Shown here: piece by piece, positions 18,210 to 26,606 of the stretch | Position numbering within the stretch: position 1 is the stretch's first letter | Layout: each line of letters starts with the position of its first letter | NCBI GenBank assembly: GCA_017553405.1 | Contig: JAFZME010000065.1 | Coordinates: 1-42,474 of the forward strand | Origin: Bacteroidales bacterium | Lineage (GTDB): Bacteria > Bacteroidota > Bacteroidia > Bacteroidales > UBA932 | Reading direction: 5' to 3' | DNA length: 42,474 nt | The notes under the pieces: model-generated | Told to the model about the DNA's origin: nothing | The model's input: only the letters and a program-made list of their open reading frames with translations | The model's database searches: none | Program-made: the position numbers and the translations under genes

Positions 18210-19396
18210 TTCAACCAGTTTTCAGGGTTTTGGGGCGTGCGGCCGGACCAGAGTTGGAAGTGGAGGGAGGTCTCGCCGCCGATGGTGTCGACGGTGCCGA
18301 TGAGCTGGCCGGTCTTGACCTTGTCGCCGGAGGAGACATTGACGCTGCCAAGGCGGCAGTAGAAGGTGAAATAGCTCCCGTGGCGCACGAGTACGCATTT
18401 ATTGTAGCCCGGCATCACGACGACCTGGGCGACGGTCCCGTCGAAGACGGCCTTGACCGGCGCCGCCGCGGGGGTGGCTACAGTCACGCCGTTGTTGAAC
18501 GGGAGTTTGACATTCTTGAACACAGGGTGGTTGCGCTCGCCGAAGGAGTCGATGACGGTGCCGTCCACAGGCCAGGGCAGGCGGCCCTTGTTGGCGGCGA
18601 ACTCGCCGCTGAGTTTCTCATCCACCGTGCTCGAGGCGCTCTTGCCGCTCTTCTTTGACGAAGAGCCGGCCGTGGCCTTGCGTATGATCTCGGCGATCTC
18701 GCGGTTGAGGGCCTCGACCTCGCGGCGCTTGGCGGCGAGCTGCTTCTCATAGCGGGCCTTCTCGCCGCTGAGGGCGCTCACGAGCTTCTCGGCGGAGTCC
18801 TCCTCGCTTCTCAGCGAGTTGACGTCGGCCACCCGCTGGGCCCTTATCTCTCTCGCGGCATTCTTGAGCGTCTCGAGGGAGTCACGCTCCCAGGTCAGGG
18901 TGTCGCGCACGGCCCTCACCTGCCTGGCCTGGCGGCTCATCGCCTTGGAGAAGCCCTTGAGGTAGGATGCGCGGCGCCACGCCTGGCCGAGGTTCTCGGA
19001 GGAGAGGATGTACATATACCATATTTTCTCGTCCCTTGTCTTGTAGGCCTTGAGGACGAGGTTGCCGTAAAGCGTCTCAAGGGTGTCGAGACGGCCTTCG
19101 AGGGCCTTGATCTGGCGCTCCTTCGAGCCGATGGCCCTCGACAGGGAGTCTATCTCCCGGTCGCTTTCGCTGATGAGGGATTTGCGAAGCGATATCTGCT
19201 TGCGGACAAGGTCGAGCGAGGAAAGGGCGTTGCGGCTTTTTGCCTCATTGGCTTTCAGCTGGTCATTGATGATATTTATCTCTTTCTGAAGCTTGGCCTT
19301 GCGGTTTTCCTGACGCTTGGTGTTTTGTGCAAAGAGCGGCTGCCCAGCGAGAAATGTCGTCAGGAACATCAACAATATGACAGCGAACCGTTTCAT
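18206..19396 (-). CDS. EnvC-like amidase activator with degenerate M23 domain
   Basis: Exported protein of 396 residues: signal peptide to about residue 24 (FLAGQPLFAQ), then long coiled coil at about 28-240, a Ser/Lys-rich linker, and a C-terminal LytM (M23) domain from about 270. In active M23 peptidases zinc is held by HxGxD and HxH. Here the first site reads NNGVT (301-305), losing both His and Asp, and the second reads SLHF (377-380), keeping only His379. The domain is therefore expected to be catalytically dead and to act like EnvC or NlpD, switching on a periplasmic N-acetylmuramoyl-L-alanine amidase during cell division. It overlaps both neighbours by ATGA. No amidase gene is in the window. 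Confidence 0.88.
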   Translation of the reverse strand: MKRFAVILLMFLTTFLAGQPLFAQNTKRQENRKAKLQKEINIINDQLKANEAKSRNALSSLDLVRKQISLRKSLISESDREIDSLSRAIGSKERQIKALEGRLDTLETLYGNLVLKAYKTRDEKIWYMYILSSENLGQAWRRASYLKGFSKAMSRQARQVRAVRDTLTWERDSLETLKNAAREIRAQRVADVNSLRSEEDSAEKLVSALSGEKARYEKQLAAKRREVEALNREIAEIIRKATAGSSSKKSGKSASSTVDEKLSGEFAANKGRLPWPVDGTVIDSFGERNHPVFKNVKLPFNNGVTVATPAAAPVKAVFDGTVAQVVVMPGYNKCVLVRHGSYFTFYCRLGSVNVSSGDKVKTGQLIGTVDTIGGETSLHFQLWSGRTPQNPENWLK

Positions 19397-21042
19397 TTTT
19401 TCGTCTGCGCATTGCTCCGGTAGACTCTGGCGAGGGCCTCCTCGCCGAGAGCTTCAAGCACTTCCGCATAGTGCTCCATCACCGTCACGTTCTCCTTGCC
19501 GCCGTATAGCATAGCCCTCTTGAAGAACTTCTTCGCCTCGGCGTCGTTGCCCTGGAGGTGGAGGATCCAGCCGTAGGTGTCGAGGTAGGTCGCGTTGTCC
19601 GGGTCCGTTATGACGGTCTGACGGCTCATTTTCTGCGCCTTGGAGAGCTTCTTCCCTTCAAGGGAGAGGAAATAGGCGTAATTGTTCAATACGGGATTGT
19701 AGTCCGGGCGCTTCTTGAGCACCTTTTCATAGGTCTTGAAAGCCTCCTTCTTATTGCCGCCCTGGTAGAGAGCGTCGCCGAGGGACGACATATACGGGAT
19801 GGTGACCGAAGTGTCCTTCGGGTGCATCGAAATGACTTTCCTGCAGGTGGACACCACCCTGTCGTAATCTTCGAGATTATAGTTGGCGATGTTTTCTATC
19901 TCCGGATATATTAGTTCGTCCGGGAATCTATCCCAGGCCGCGGCCGCCCTTTTGCGCGACTCCTCCCATTTCTTACTGTAGACCAGGCTTGTCAGGTAAC
20001 GCGTCGTCTGGGTGCTGCTTTCCGGATAGAGGTCGGCATTTTTTTGCAGGATGGAAAGCCCCTTGTCGTCCCTTCCTGTCGTATAGAAATACGTGCCGGC
20101 CGTGGACAGAGCGAGACTGTCGGAAGGATGGACGGCGAGCAGGGTGTCGAAGACCGAGTCGAACTGCGCCTCCCGGGCCCTGATGTACTGCGGATCCGAT
20201 GTCCTCAGCACATTGGTGAGATACATACTCTTGGGATAGGCCGTGTAGGCCCCGTCAGCAATGAACTCCTTCAGGTAGGGAAAATATTCGGCGGTGTTTT
20301 TCGTCATCCTGTAGACTTCGGCCTTGCCGAGGATGGCGGGAATATACGAACTTTCAAGGGAAAGGGCTTCTTCGAAACTCTCGAGGGCCAGCGAATCGTC
20401 GTACTCCTGAAGGTAATACTCCCCGAGGGCCGTAAGCACCTCCGGGGACGAGAATTTGTCATTGAAATCCTTGAGTGCCTGTGCCGCTTCTTCCAGTTTG
20501 CCCTGCTCACGAAGGATGTCGTGGCGCGTGGTGGCGATGCGCTCGCTCGGGCCTTGCAGGGCCTCGAGGTCATTGAGTGCGTCGAGGGCCTTGTCGAATT
20601 TACCCCACTTGAGATATATGGACAAAAGGTTGTAGACTGCGTCGACCTTGTCGGGATGGCTTTTGAGGATGTCTTCATAAAGCGCCATCACTTCCCTGTC
20701 CTTTCCCAAGGACTCGTAGATAATGGCAAGGCGTTGTTTGTACCAATAATTGGACGGATCCAGATCGACGGCCTTCTTCAGACAGGCCTCCGCAACAATC
20801 TTATTGCCGAGACAGGCTTCGGTGAGGCCGTAATAGTACCAGACGGCGTCCACCTTTGGATTCGCCGCGGCCAGGACCTTCAGTCGGGCCCTGGCGTCGG
20901 CATAACGGCCGGCATTGAAGTCGGCCACCGCGTCAACAAGGGCGCTCTCGACGGCGAGCTTTCCCTGCGCCGCTCCCGGAAGGAGCAGCGCAAAGAACAG
21001 CACCGCTGCGAGCAGCGCCTTTATGAGCGCGGAACGCCTCAT
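19393..21042 (-). CDS. Exported TPR-repeat protein
   Basis: A 549-residue protein with a signal peptide (MRRSALIKALLAAVLFFALL, then LPGAAQG) followed by tandem tetratricopeptide repeats over nearly its whole length. Clear units include DAVADFNAGRYADARARLKV, AVWYYYGLTEACLGNKIVAE, YKQRLAIIYESLGKDREVMA and, near the end, NNYAYFLSLEGKKLSKAQKM and YLDTYGWILHLQGNDAEAKK. The start is set at the ATG that overlaps the transketolase stop (ATGA); the longer frame upstream runs through transketolase and has no signal peptide. TPR proteins of this kind act as periplasmic scaffolds. Position beside the EnvC-like and GT117 genes suggests envelope assembly, but no partner is identifiable. Confidence 0.82.
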   Translation of the reverse strand: MRRSALIKALLAAVLFFALLLPGAAQGKLAVESALVDAVADFNAGRYADARARLKVLAAANPKVDAVWYYYGLTEACLGNKIVAEACLKKAVDLDPSNYWYKQRLAIIYESLGKDREVMALYEDILKSHPDKVDAVYNLLSIYLKWGKFDKALDALNDLEALQGPSERIATTRHDILREQGKLEEAAQALKDFNDKFSSPEVLTALGEYYLQEYDDSLALESFEEALSLESSYIPAILGKAEVYRMTKNTAEYFPYLKEFIADGAYTAYPKSMYLTNVLRTSDPQYIRAREAQFDSVFDTLLAVHPSDSLALSTAGTYFYTTGRDDKGLSILQKNADLYPESSTQTTRYLTSLVYSKKWEESRKRAAAAWDRFPDELIYPEIENIANYNLEDYDRVVSTCRKVISMHPKDTSVTIPYMSSLGDALYQGGNKKEAFKTYEKVLKKRPDYNPVLNNYAYFLSLEGKKLSKAQKMSRQTVITDPDNATYLDTYGWILHLQGNDAEAKKFFKRAMLYGGKENVTVMEHYAEVLEALGEEALARVYRSNAQTKK

Positions 21043-21992
21043 TTCCTCGCGAGAGCCTTTTTGACCGCGGCGACTATGCCGGCGGCGTTGAGCCCGTAGG
21101 CTTCCATAAGGGCAGCCGGGGTGCCGCTTTCTCCGAAGCGGTCGCCTCCGTTGACATACTCGAGGGGCTTCGGGCACTTGGCGGCGAGCACGCCGGCGAT
21201 GGCCTCGCCGAGGCCGCCCGCCATATTGTGCTCTTCAGCCACGACGGCGACGCCGGTCTTCCTGACGGACGCGAGCACAGCCTCCTCGTCGAGGGGCTTG
21301 ATGGTCGCTATGTCCACGACTTCGGCGCTGATGCCTTCCGCCTCGAGGGCTTCCGCGGCGCCGAGGGCTTCCCACACGAGATGGCCGGTGGCGAAGATCG
21401 AGACGTCCTTGCCTTCATTGAAAATGATGGCGGGGCCGATCTCGAACTCCTGGTCGGCCGGGGTGAAGTTGGGTACGCCCGGACGGCCGAACCGCAGATA
21501 GACGGGGCCGTCGAACTTCGCGGCGGCGATGGTCGCGGCCTTGGTCTGGTTGTAGTCGCAGGGGTTGATGACCACCATCCCGGGGAGGGCCCTCATAAGG
21601 GCGATGTCCTCCATCGTCTGGTGAGTCGCGCCGTCCTCGCCGAGGGTGATGCCAGCGTGGGACGAAGCGATCTTGACGTTGGTCTTGCCATAGGCGACCT
21701 CCTGGCGGATCTGGTCGTAGACGCGGCCTGTGACGAACTCCGCGAAGGAGCCCGCGAAGGGGATCTTGCCCGCGATGGCGAGACCTGCAGCCGCGCCAAT
21801 CATATTGGCTTCGGCGATGCCGCACTGGATAAACCTTTCGGGGAACTCGGCGGCGAACTCGTCCATCTTGAGGGAGCCCTTAAGGTCCGCCGTAAGCGCA
21901 ACGACACGGCTGTCACGGCGTCCTGCCTCGAGAAGGCCTGCGCCGAAACCGCTCCTGGTGTCCTTTTTACCTGTATCTATGTACTTTTTCAT
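21039..21992 (-). CDS. Transketolase, C-terminal subunit
   Basis: Second half of a split transketolase, 317 residues, carrying the pyrimidine-binding and C-terminal domains. RFIQCGIAEANMIGAAAGLA holds the catalytic Glu (in AEANM) that activates the thiamine diphosphate aminopyrimidine. SSHAGITLGEDGATHQ and EDIALMRALPGMVV are substrate and cofactor-loop motifs. The C-terminal domain includes DIATIKPLDEEAV. With the N-terminal subunit it forms the enzyme moving two-carbon units between pentose-phosphate sugars. The start ATG is 11 bases after the N-subunit stop; a longer frame overlapping that gene is not supported. The stop overlaps the TPR gene as ATGA. Confidence 0.93.
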   Translation of the reverse strand: MKKYIDTGKKDTRSGFGAGLLEAGRRDSRVVALTADLKGSLKMDEFAAEFPERFIQCGIAEANMIGAAAGLAIAGKIPFAGSFAEFVTGRVYDQIRQEVAYGKTNVKIASSHAGITLGEDGATHQTMEDIALMRALPGMVVINPCDYNQTKAATIAAAKFDGPVYLRFGRPGVPNFTPADQEFEIGPAIIFNEGKDVSIFATGHLVWEALGAAEALEAEGISAEVVDIATIKPLDEEAVLASVRKTGVAVVAEEHNMAGGLGEAIAGVLAAKCPKPLEYVNGGDRFGESGTPAALMEAYGLNAAGIVAAVKKALARK

Positions 21993-22003
21993 AACGGTCT
22001 GTT

Positions 22004-22846
22004 TTAAAAATCTCCTAACGGGGTTTCTCCAAGTTCGGCAAGCGCCTCGGCCACCTGGTCGGCGGACGGGACTTTGCCGTGCCACTTGTGGGTGCCGGCC
22101 ATAAAGCCGACGCCGTGGCCCATATCGGTCTTCCAGAGGATCATCGTCGGGCGGCCGTCGGAGACTTTGGCCTCGGCGAAGGTCTTGAGGATGGCCTCCA
22201 TATCGTGGCCGTCGGCCTCGAGCACTCTCCAGCCCCAGGCAAGCCACTTGGCCTTGAGGTCGCCCTCACCGGCCACCGATGCGACGGGGCCGTCGATCTG
22301 CTGGCCGTTCCAGTCGGTCATAGCGATGAGGTTGCCGAGGGAGTGGTGGACGGCGAACATACCGGCCTCCCAGATCTGGCCCTCCTCGCTCTCGCCGTCG
22401 CCGCAGAGGCAGTAGACTTTGTGGGAGTCGCCGGAAAGCTTCTTGCCGAGGGCAAGCCCTGCGGCTACCGAAAGGCCCTGGCCGAGCGAGCCGGAAGCCT
22501 GGAAGACGCCCGGGAGGCCCTTCTTGACCTCCGGGTGTCCCTGGAGGCGGGCGCCGAAGCGGCGGAACGTCGCGAGCTCGCTGACGGGGAAGTAGCCCCT
22601 GCGGGCAAGCACGGAGTAGTAGACGGGGCTGATGTGGCCGGCGGAAAGGATGAAGGCATCCTGACCTTCCGCATCACGGCGCCAGGTCGCCGGATCATTC
22701 TCCATAACACTGAAATACAGCGCCGTAAGGACGTCGGCGCTGGAGAGGGAGCCGCCCGGGTGACCGGAGCCTGCGAGATTCACCATACGGACGATGTCAC
22801 GCCGTACCTGAGTCGCAATCGTGGAAAGTTTTTCGATGTTTTCCAT
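22004..22846 (-). CDS. Transketolase, N-terminal (ThDP-binding) subunit
   Basis: First half of a split transketolase, 280 residues. It carries the diphosphate-binding domain: GSGHPGGSLSSADVLTALYF near residue 27, the phosphate-contacting ASGSLGQGLSVAAGLAL near 115, and the magnesium motif GDGESEEGQIWE near 148 with its Asn partner in MTDWNGQQIDG. It needs the downstream C-terminal subunit to be active. Two-gene transketolases are common in Bacteroidota, archaea and Firmicutes, where they sometimes serve other ketose or 1-deoxyxylulose-like chemistry. A full-length transketolase elsewhere in the genome cannot be excluded. It sits 9 bases after menA. Confidence 0.93.
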   Translation of the reverse strand: MENIEKLSTIATQVRRDIVRMVNLAGSGHPGGSLSSADVLTALYFSVMENDPATWRRDAEGQDAFILSAGHISPVYYSVLARRGYFPVSELATFRRFGARLQGHPEVKKGLPGVFQASGSLGQGLSVAAGLALGKKLSGDSHKVYCLCGDGESEEGQIWEAGMFAVHHSLGNLIAMTDWNGQQIDGPVASVAGEGDLKAKWLAWGWRVLEADGHDMEAILKTFAEAKVSDGRPTMILWKTDMGHGVGFMAGTHKWHGKVPSADQVAEALAELGETPLGDF

Positions 22847-22855
22847 TATACAGAA

Positions 22856-23761
22856 TTAGAATAGATATACTACAAATCCCAAGCCCGCAAGCAGGGCGAA
22901 GGCGAACGTTGACATAACCAGAAGCGGCAGCATCGGGTCGAGTTCCTTGTCGTGGCGCTTCCACACTCCGACGAGGTGGAGGACATACAACGGGAGGGTG
23001 ACGACGAAGAGGTAGTGCCACGGGTCGAATATGCGCAGACAGCAGAAAGCGACCATCGCCGCCCAGCCGAGGACGATAAGGACGGTCTGATATATCTTCG
23101 CTTTGTGCTCGCCGAGCTTGATTGCTACGGTGACGCGGTTTTCCGCATCGGTTTTCATATCACGGATATTGTTGACATTGAGCACCGCAACAGAGAAGAA
23201 GCCGATGGCCGCGGCAGGGAGGAATATTTTCCAGGAGGATATCTCGTGGGCCGCGACGAAATAGGATCCAGCCACCGACACTATACCGAAGAACAGGAAA
23301 ACAAAAAAGTCTCCTAACCCTCTGTAACCGTACGGGTTGCGGCCGAGGGTGTAGCGCATCGCGGCGACAATGGCGGCGGCGCCGAGCATAAGGACCAGTA
23401 TGGGAGTAAGGTCGAAGAATGTCCCGAACGACACCCAGGTCATCGCCAGGCCGGAGGCCGCGCACAGCACGACGAAGATCTTTATAAGGAGCTTCATCTG
23501 AGGGATGGTCAGCTCGCCGCTGTTGAGCCCGTACTGCGGGCCCTGGCGGTCGGCCGTGTCGGTGCCGTGGAGCACGTCGCCGAGCTCGTTGGAGAGATTG
23601 GACAGGATCTGGAGGTTGACCGTCGTGAGGACTATGAGGAATGCGACCGCCACCGAGATGTGGTAGTCGGCCGCGGCCAGCAGGATGCCGAGCACGACTC
23701 CCGCCGTGGAAAGCGGCAGCGTCCTGAGTCTCATAGATTTTACGGCAGCCTTGATATTCAT
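22856..23761 (-). CDS. menA: 1,4-dihydroxy-2-naphthoate polyprenyltransferase
   Basis: Integral membrane prenyltransferase of the UbiA superfamily that joins the polyprenyl chain to 1,4-dihydroxy-2-naphthoate in menaquinone synthesis. It has 301 residues with eight to nine hydrophobic segments. The first aspartate-rich motif runs NELGDVLHGTDTADRQGP (58-75) with Asp62, Asp68 and Asp71. The second is the NNIRDMKTDAENR region near 200, both typical of MenA. The likely lipid donor comes from the polyprenyl synthase at 9823-10797. It is the second gene of the lepA operon, 4 bases after lepA. No other men gene is present. Confidence 0.92.
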   Translation of the reverse strand: MNIKAAVKSMRLRTLPLSTAGVVLGILLAAADYHISVAVAFLIVLTTVNLQILSNLSNELGDVLHGTDTADRQGPQYGLNSGELTIPQMKLLIKIFVVLCAASGLAMTWVSFGTFFDLTPILVLMLGAAAIVAAMRYTLGRNPYGYRGLGDFFVFLFFGIVSVAGSYFVAAHEISSWKIFLPAAAIGFFSVAVLNVNNIRDMKTDAENRVTVAIKLGEHKAKIYQTVLIVLGWAAMVAFCCLRIFDPWHYLFVVTLPLYVLHLVGVWKRHDKELDPMLPLLVMSTFAFALLAGLGFVVYLF

Positions 23762-23765
23762 ATAG

Positions 23766-25553
23766 TTAGTCGAGTTTAAGTACGGCCATAAAAGCGCTCT
23801 GCGGCACCTGCACGGTCCCGATCTGGCGCATACGTTTCTTGCCCTCCTTCTGCTTCTCGAGGAGCTTGCGCTTTCTGGTCACATCGCCGCCGTAGCACTT
23901 CGCCGTCACGTCCTTGCGGACCTGGCGCACAGTCTCGCGGGCGATGATCTTGGCGCCGATGGCCGCCTGGATGGCGATGTCGAACTGCTGGCGGGGAATG
24001 AGCTCCTTGAGCTTGAGGCACATCCTGCGGCCGAAGTCGTAGGCGTGGTCCTCGTGGATGAGGCTCGACAGAGCGTCGGCCGGGTCGCCGTTGAGGAGGA
24101 TATCGAGCTTGCAAAGCCTCGCGGGGCGGAAGCCGGAGACGTGATAGTCGAACGAGGCGTAGCCCTTGGAGATGGACTTCAGCTTGTCGTAGAAGTCGAA
24201 TACCACCTCCGACAGCGGCAGGTCGTAGCTGAGTTCCACGCGGTCGGTCGTGATGTAGTGCTGGCCGATGAGGGTGCCGCGCTTGTCCATACAGAGTTTC
24301 ATAATGGGGCCGTAGAAATCGGCCTTGGTGATGATCTGGGCGCGGATGAAGGGCTCCTCGATGTGGTCGATGAGCGTCGGGGCCGGGAGGCCGGAGGGGT
24401 TGTGGACATCCACCACGTCGCCCTTTGTCGTGTAGACTTTATAGGACACGTTGGGGACCGTCGTGATGACGTCCATATTGAACTCGCGGAACAGGCGTTC
24501 CTGGACTATCTCCAGGTGGAGCAGCCCGAGGAAGCCGCAACGGAAACCGAAGCCGAGGGCCAGCGAGGACTCGGGCTCATAGACGAAGGCCGCATCGTTG
24601 AGGCGGAACTTCTCGAGGGTGGCGCGCAGCTCCTCGTATTTCGAAGCATCGACGGGATACATACCGGCGAAGACCATCGGCTTCACCTCCTCGAAGCCGG
24701 CGATGGCCTCCTTGCAGGGCTTCTCGACGTGGGTTATCGTGTCGCCCACGCGCACCTCCACGGCGCTCTTGATGCCGGAGATGATGTAGCCCACGTCGCC
24801 CGTCGAGATCCTCTCGCGCGGGCTGAGCTTGAGCTTCAGCACGCCGACTTCCTCGGCCTCGTATTCCCTGCCGGTGGACACGAACTTGACCTTGTCGCCG
24901 ACCGCGATGCTGCCGTTCACGACTTTGAAATACGCTATGATCCCCCTGAAGGAGTTGAACACGGAGTCGAAGATGAGGGCCTGCAGCGGCGCGTCGGGGT
25001 CGCCCACCGGCGCCGGGACCTTGTCCACGATGGCGTCAAGCACGGCCTGCACTCCCTCGCCAGTCCTCGCGGAGACCTTATACACGTCGTCCGGCTCGCA
25101 GCCGAGAAGGTCGCAGACCTGATCGGTCACGACCTCCACCTGCGCCGAATCCATATCTATCTTGTTGAGCACGGGGATAATCTCCAAGCCGTGATCGACG
25201 GCCTGGTAGAGGTTGGAGATTGTCTGCGCCTGGATGCCCTGGGAGGCGTCCACGACCAGCAGCGCCCCTTCGCAGGAGGCGATGCTGCGGGAGACCTCAT
25301 AGGAGAAATCCACGTGGCCGGGAGTGTCAATCAGGTTGAGGAGCCAGGTCTCCCCGTCCCTGCGGTACTCCATCTGGATGGCGTGGCTCTTTATCGTGAT
25401 GCCCTTCTCGCGCTCAAGGTCCATATCGTCGAGCACCTGGTTTTCCATCTCGCGGGAGTTGACCGTGCTGGTAAGCTCCAGCAGGCGGTCGGCGAGGGTG
25501 CTCTTGCCGTGGTCAATGTGCGCGATTATGCAGAAGTTGCGAATATTCTTCAT
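23766..25553 (-). CDS. lepA: Elongation factor 4 (LepA GTPase)
   Basis: Translational GTPase of 595 residues that can back-translocate ribosomes and supports initiation under stress. G-domain motifs: AHIDHGKST (11-19), the switch I region [11 protein letters not shown] (47-57), DTPGHVDF (76-83), and [11 protein letters not shown] near 130. The LepA-specific C-terminal domain is present, ending [20 protein letters not shown], with [19 protein letters not shown] before it. It is the first gene of a seven-gene minus-strand operon. A perfect -7 box ends only 6 bases before the ATG, so the transcript probably has almost no leader. Confidence 0.98.
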   Translation of the reverse strand: MKNIRNFCIIAHIDHGKSTLADRLLELTSTVNSREMENQVLDDMDLEREKGITIKSHAIQMEYRRDGETWLLNLIDTPGHVDFSYEVSRSIASCEGALLVVDASQGIQAQTISNLYQAVDHGLEIIPVLNKIDMDSAQVEVVTDQVCDLLGCEPDDVYKVSARTGEGVQAVLDAIVDKVPAPVGDPDAPLQALIFDSVFNSFRGIIAYFKVVNGSIAVGDKVKFVSTGREYEAEEVGVLKLKLSPRERISTGDVGYIISGIKSAVEVRVGDTITHVEKPCKEAIAGFEEVKPMVFAGMYPVDASKYEELRATLEKFRLNDAAFVYEPESSLALGFGFRCGFLGLLHLEIVQERLFREFNMDVITTVPNVSYKVYTTKGDVVDVHNPSGLPAPTLIDHIEEPFIRAQIITKADFYGPIMKLCMDKRGTLIGQHYITTDRVELSYDLPLSEVVFDFYDKLKSISKGYASFDYHVSGFRPARLCKLDILLNGDPADALSSLIHEDHAYDFGRRMCLKLKELIPRQQFDIAIQAAIGAKIIARETVRQVRKDVTAKCYGGDVTRKRKLLEKQKEGKKRMRQIGTVQVPQSAFMAVLKLD

Positions 25554-25559
25554 ATCCTA

Positions 25560-25567
25560 CAAATATA
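25560..25567 (-). promoter_or_regulatory. -7 box of the lepA operon, near-leaderless
   Basis: On the minus strand the sequence reads TATATTTG, then TAGGAT, then the lepA ATG at 25553. The box is therefore 6 bases from the start codon. No clear -33 TTG lies at the expected distance. Confidence 0.6.
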
Positions 25568-25579
25568 CGAAGAATTTAG

Positions 25580-25587
25580 TATTTTTG
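25580..25587 (+). promoter_or_regulatory. -7 box of the YciH/SUI1 gene, leaderless
   Basis: TATTTTTG matches TAnnTTTG and ends 4 bases before the ATG at 25592. Transcription would begin at or within a few bases of the start codon. It is divergent from the lepA box, 12 bases away. No clear -33 element was seen. Confidence 0.55.
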
Positions 25588-25591
25588 CACT

Positions 25592-25936
25592 ATGGACAAC
25601 GACTGGAAAAAACGCCTCGGAGTAGTCTTCTCCACCAATCCCGACTTCCAATATCAGGAAGCGGCCGTGGCCGAGCAGGAGACCCTCCCTCCTTCAAAGC
25701 AGAAACTCATCGTCGGCATCGACCGGCGCAACCGCGGCGGCAAGCAGGTCACCCTTGTGACCGGCTTCGTCGGCACCGACGCCGACCTCAAGGAGCTCGG
25801 CCGCACCCTCAAGGTCAAATGCGGCGTCGGCGGCACCGCCAAAGACGGCGAAATCACCATCCAGGGCGACTTCCGCGACAAAGTCACCTCCCTCCTCCAC
25901 TCCCTCGGCTACCCCCTCGCCAAGCGCGGCAACTGA
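25592..25936 (+). CDS. SUI1/eIF1-family translation factor (YciH-like)
   Basis: Small cytosolic protein of 114 residues. The SUI1 fold occupies about residues 37-112: KLIVGIDRRNRGGKQVTLVT, GFVGTDADLKELGRTLK, the hallmark KVKCGVGGTAKDGEITIQGD, and the final RDKVTSLLHSLGYPLAKRG. The first 35 residues form a less ordered lead. Relatives of eukaryotic eIF1 in bacteria (YciH) bind the 30S subunit and may influence start-codon selection, though their bacterial role is not settled. It is a single-gene unit divergent from lepA. Its own mRNA appears to be leaderless, which is notable for a protein linked to initiation. Confidence 0.9.
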   Translation: MDNDWKKRLGVVFSTNPDFQYQEAAVAEQETLPPSKQKLIVGIDRRNRGGKQVTLVTGFVGTDADLKELGRTLKVKCGVGGTAKDGEITIQGDFRDKVTSLLHSLGYPLAKRGN

Positions 25937-26606
25937 CGCCGACATATTGTCATTTCGACCAAGCTTAGCGCGCGGAGAAATCTATAAATTGTGGAGGCTA
26001 ATCTTTTAATCTTCAATAAATTACCGCATATTGACCTGCCAAATTTTAGGTAGGTCAGAAGTGTCTAATTTACTGATATTTAGACTGTTGTCCTCCACGG
26101 CTATTTTTATGCTGGGCAGACTGAATATCTCACCCCTGCCACTGACACGCCTCAACGGCCGATTGCCGTGGCAGGTGAGCCCATTTTGCCTCACCCTCCA
26201 CGGCCACCCTCAATAAAACCCCCTCCAAACCACATCGCTGTGGCAGGTGAATTTCACGAAGCGCCGAATTATATTTGATTTACTAATACAGCCATAGGAG
26301 GAGTGGAGGCCAACGGCCTGTTAATCAGTAGATTAAATACTTTCTCTCTGCTTGGTTTTATACAGAGAGAAATACAATATCTTACTGATAATCAATGGAA
26401 TACCCTCCACGACAAAAAAGGAGATTTCTCGACTACGCTCGAAATGACAAGCTGGAGCGAAAGCGAAGGGAAGTGTTGGTGCGGAAACCTGTGGCCGCCC
26501 GTGGCCTCATGAACGGGAGGGGCCCGCAGCAAAAGGGTGTGGGAGGGACGAGAACCGAAGGTTCGAAGGGTTTCCGCACCAATACTTCCCGTAGCGAAGC
26601 GACCTG
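25937..26606. repeat. Gene-free repeat region between convergent units
   Basis: This 670-base gap lies between the ends of two convergent genes and has no credible gene. It is more AT-rich than its surroundings. At 25948-25983 there is a copy of a Bacteroidota intergenic repeat (TTGTCATTTCGACC...GAGAAATCT), and an inverted copy lies at 26422-26449 (AGATTTCTCG...AAATGACA). Between them are degenerate short repeats: GTGGCAGGTGAG at 26168-26179, TGTGGCAGGTGA near 26239-26250 and an inverted CTCACCCCTGCCAC near 26129-26142, plus CCTCCACGGC near 26091 and 26196 and CCTCCACGAC near 26404. The stretch 26468-26590 is a separate large hairpin. Origin is unclear; decayed mobile or REP-like sequence is the best guess. 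Confidence 0.65.
26468..26590. repeat. Large inverted-repeat element (about 123 bases)
   Basis: The arm GGGAAGTGTTGGTGCGGAAA plus CC (26468-26489) pairs with its reverse complement at 26569-26590 over 22 bases, with one mismatch that is a G-U pair in RNA. Inside is a smaller hairpin, GAACC-GAA-GGTTC at 26552-26564, and a G-rich stretch. The only CATG in the whole window lies here, at 26508-26511. The element could be a bidirectional terminator, a structured RNA, or a MITE/REP-like mobile repeat. No protein is encoded. Confidence 0.7.

Noticed and set aside
24045-25625. A 526-codon open frame antisense to lepA
   Set aside because: Shadow of lepA; no motif, and it would read through the lepA promoter.
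26031-26216. A 61-codon open frame in the repeat region
   Set aside because: Its sequence overlaps degenerate repeats, has no promoter-like box or family pattern, and is as long as expected by chance in this AT-rich gap.
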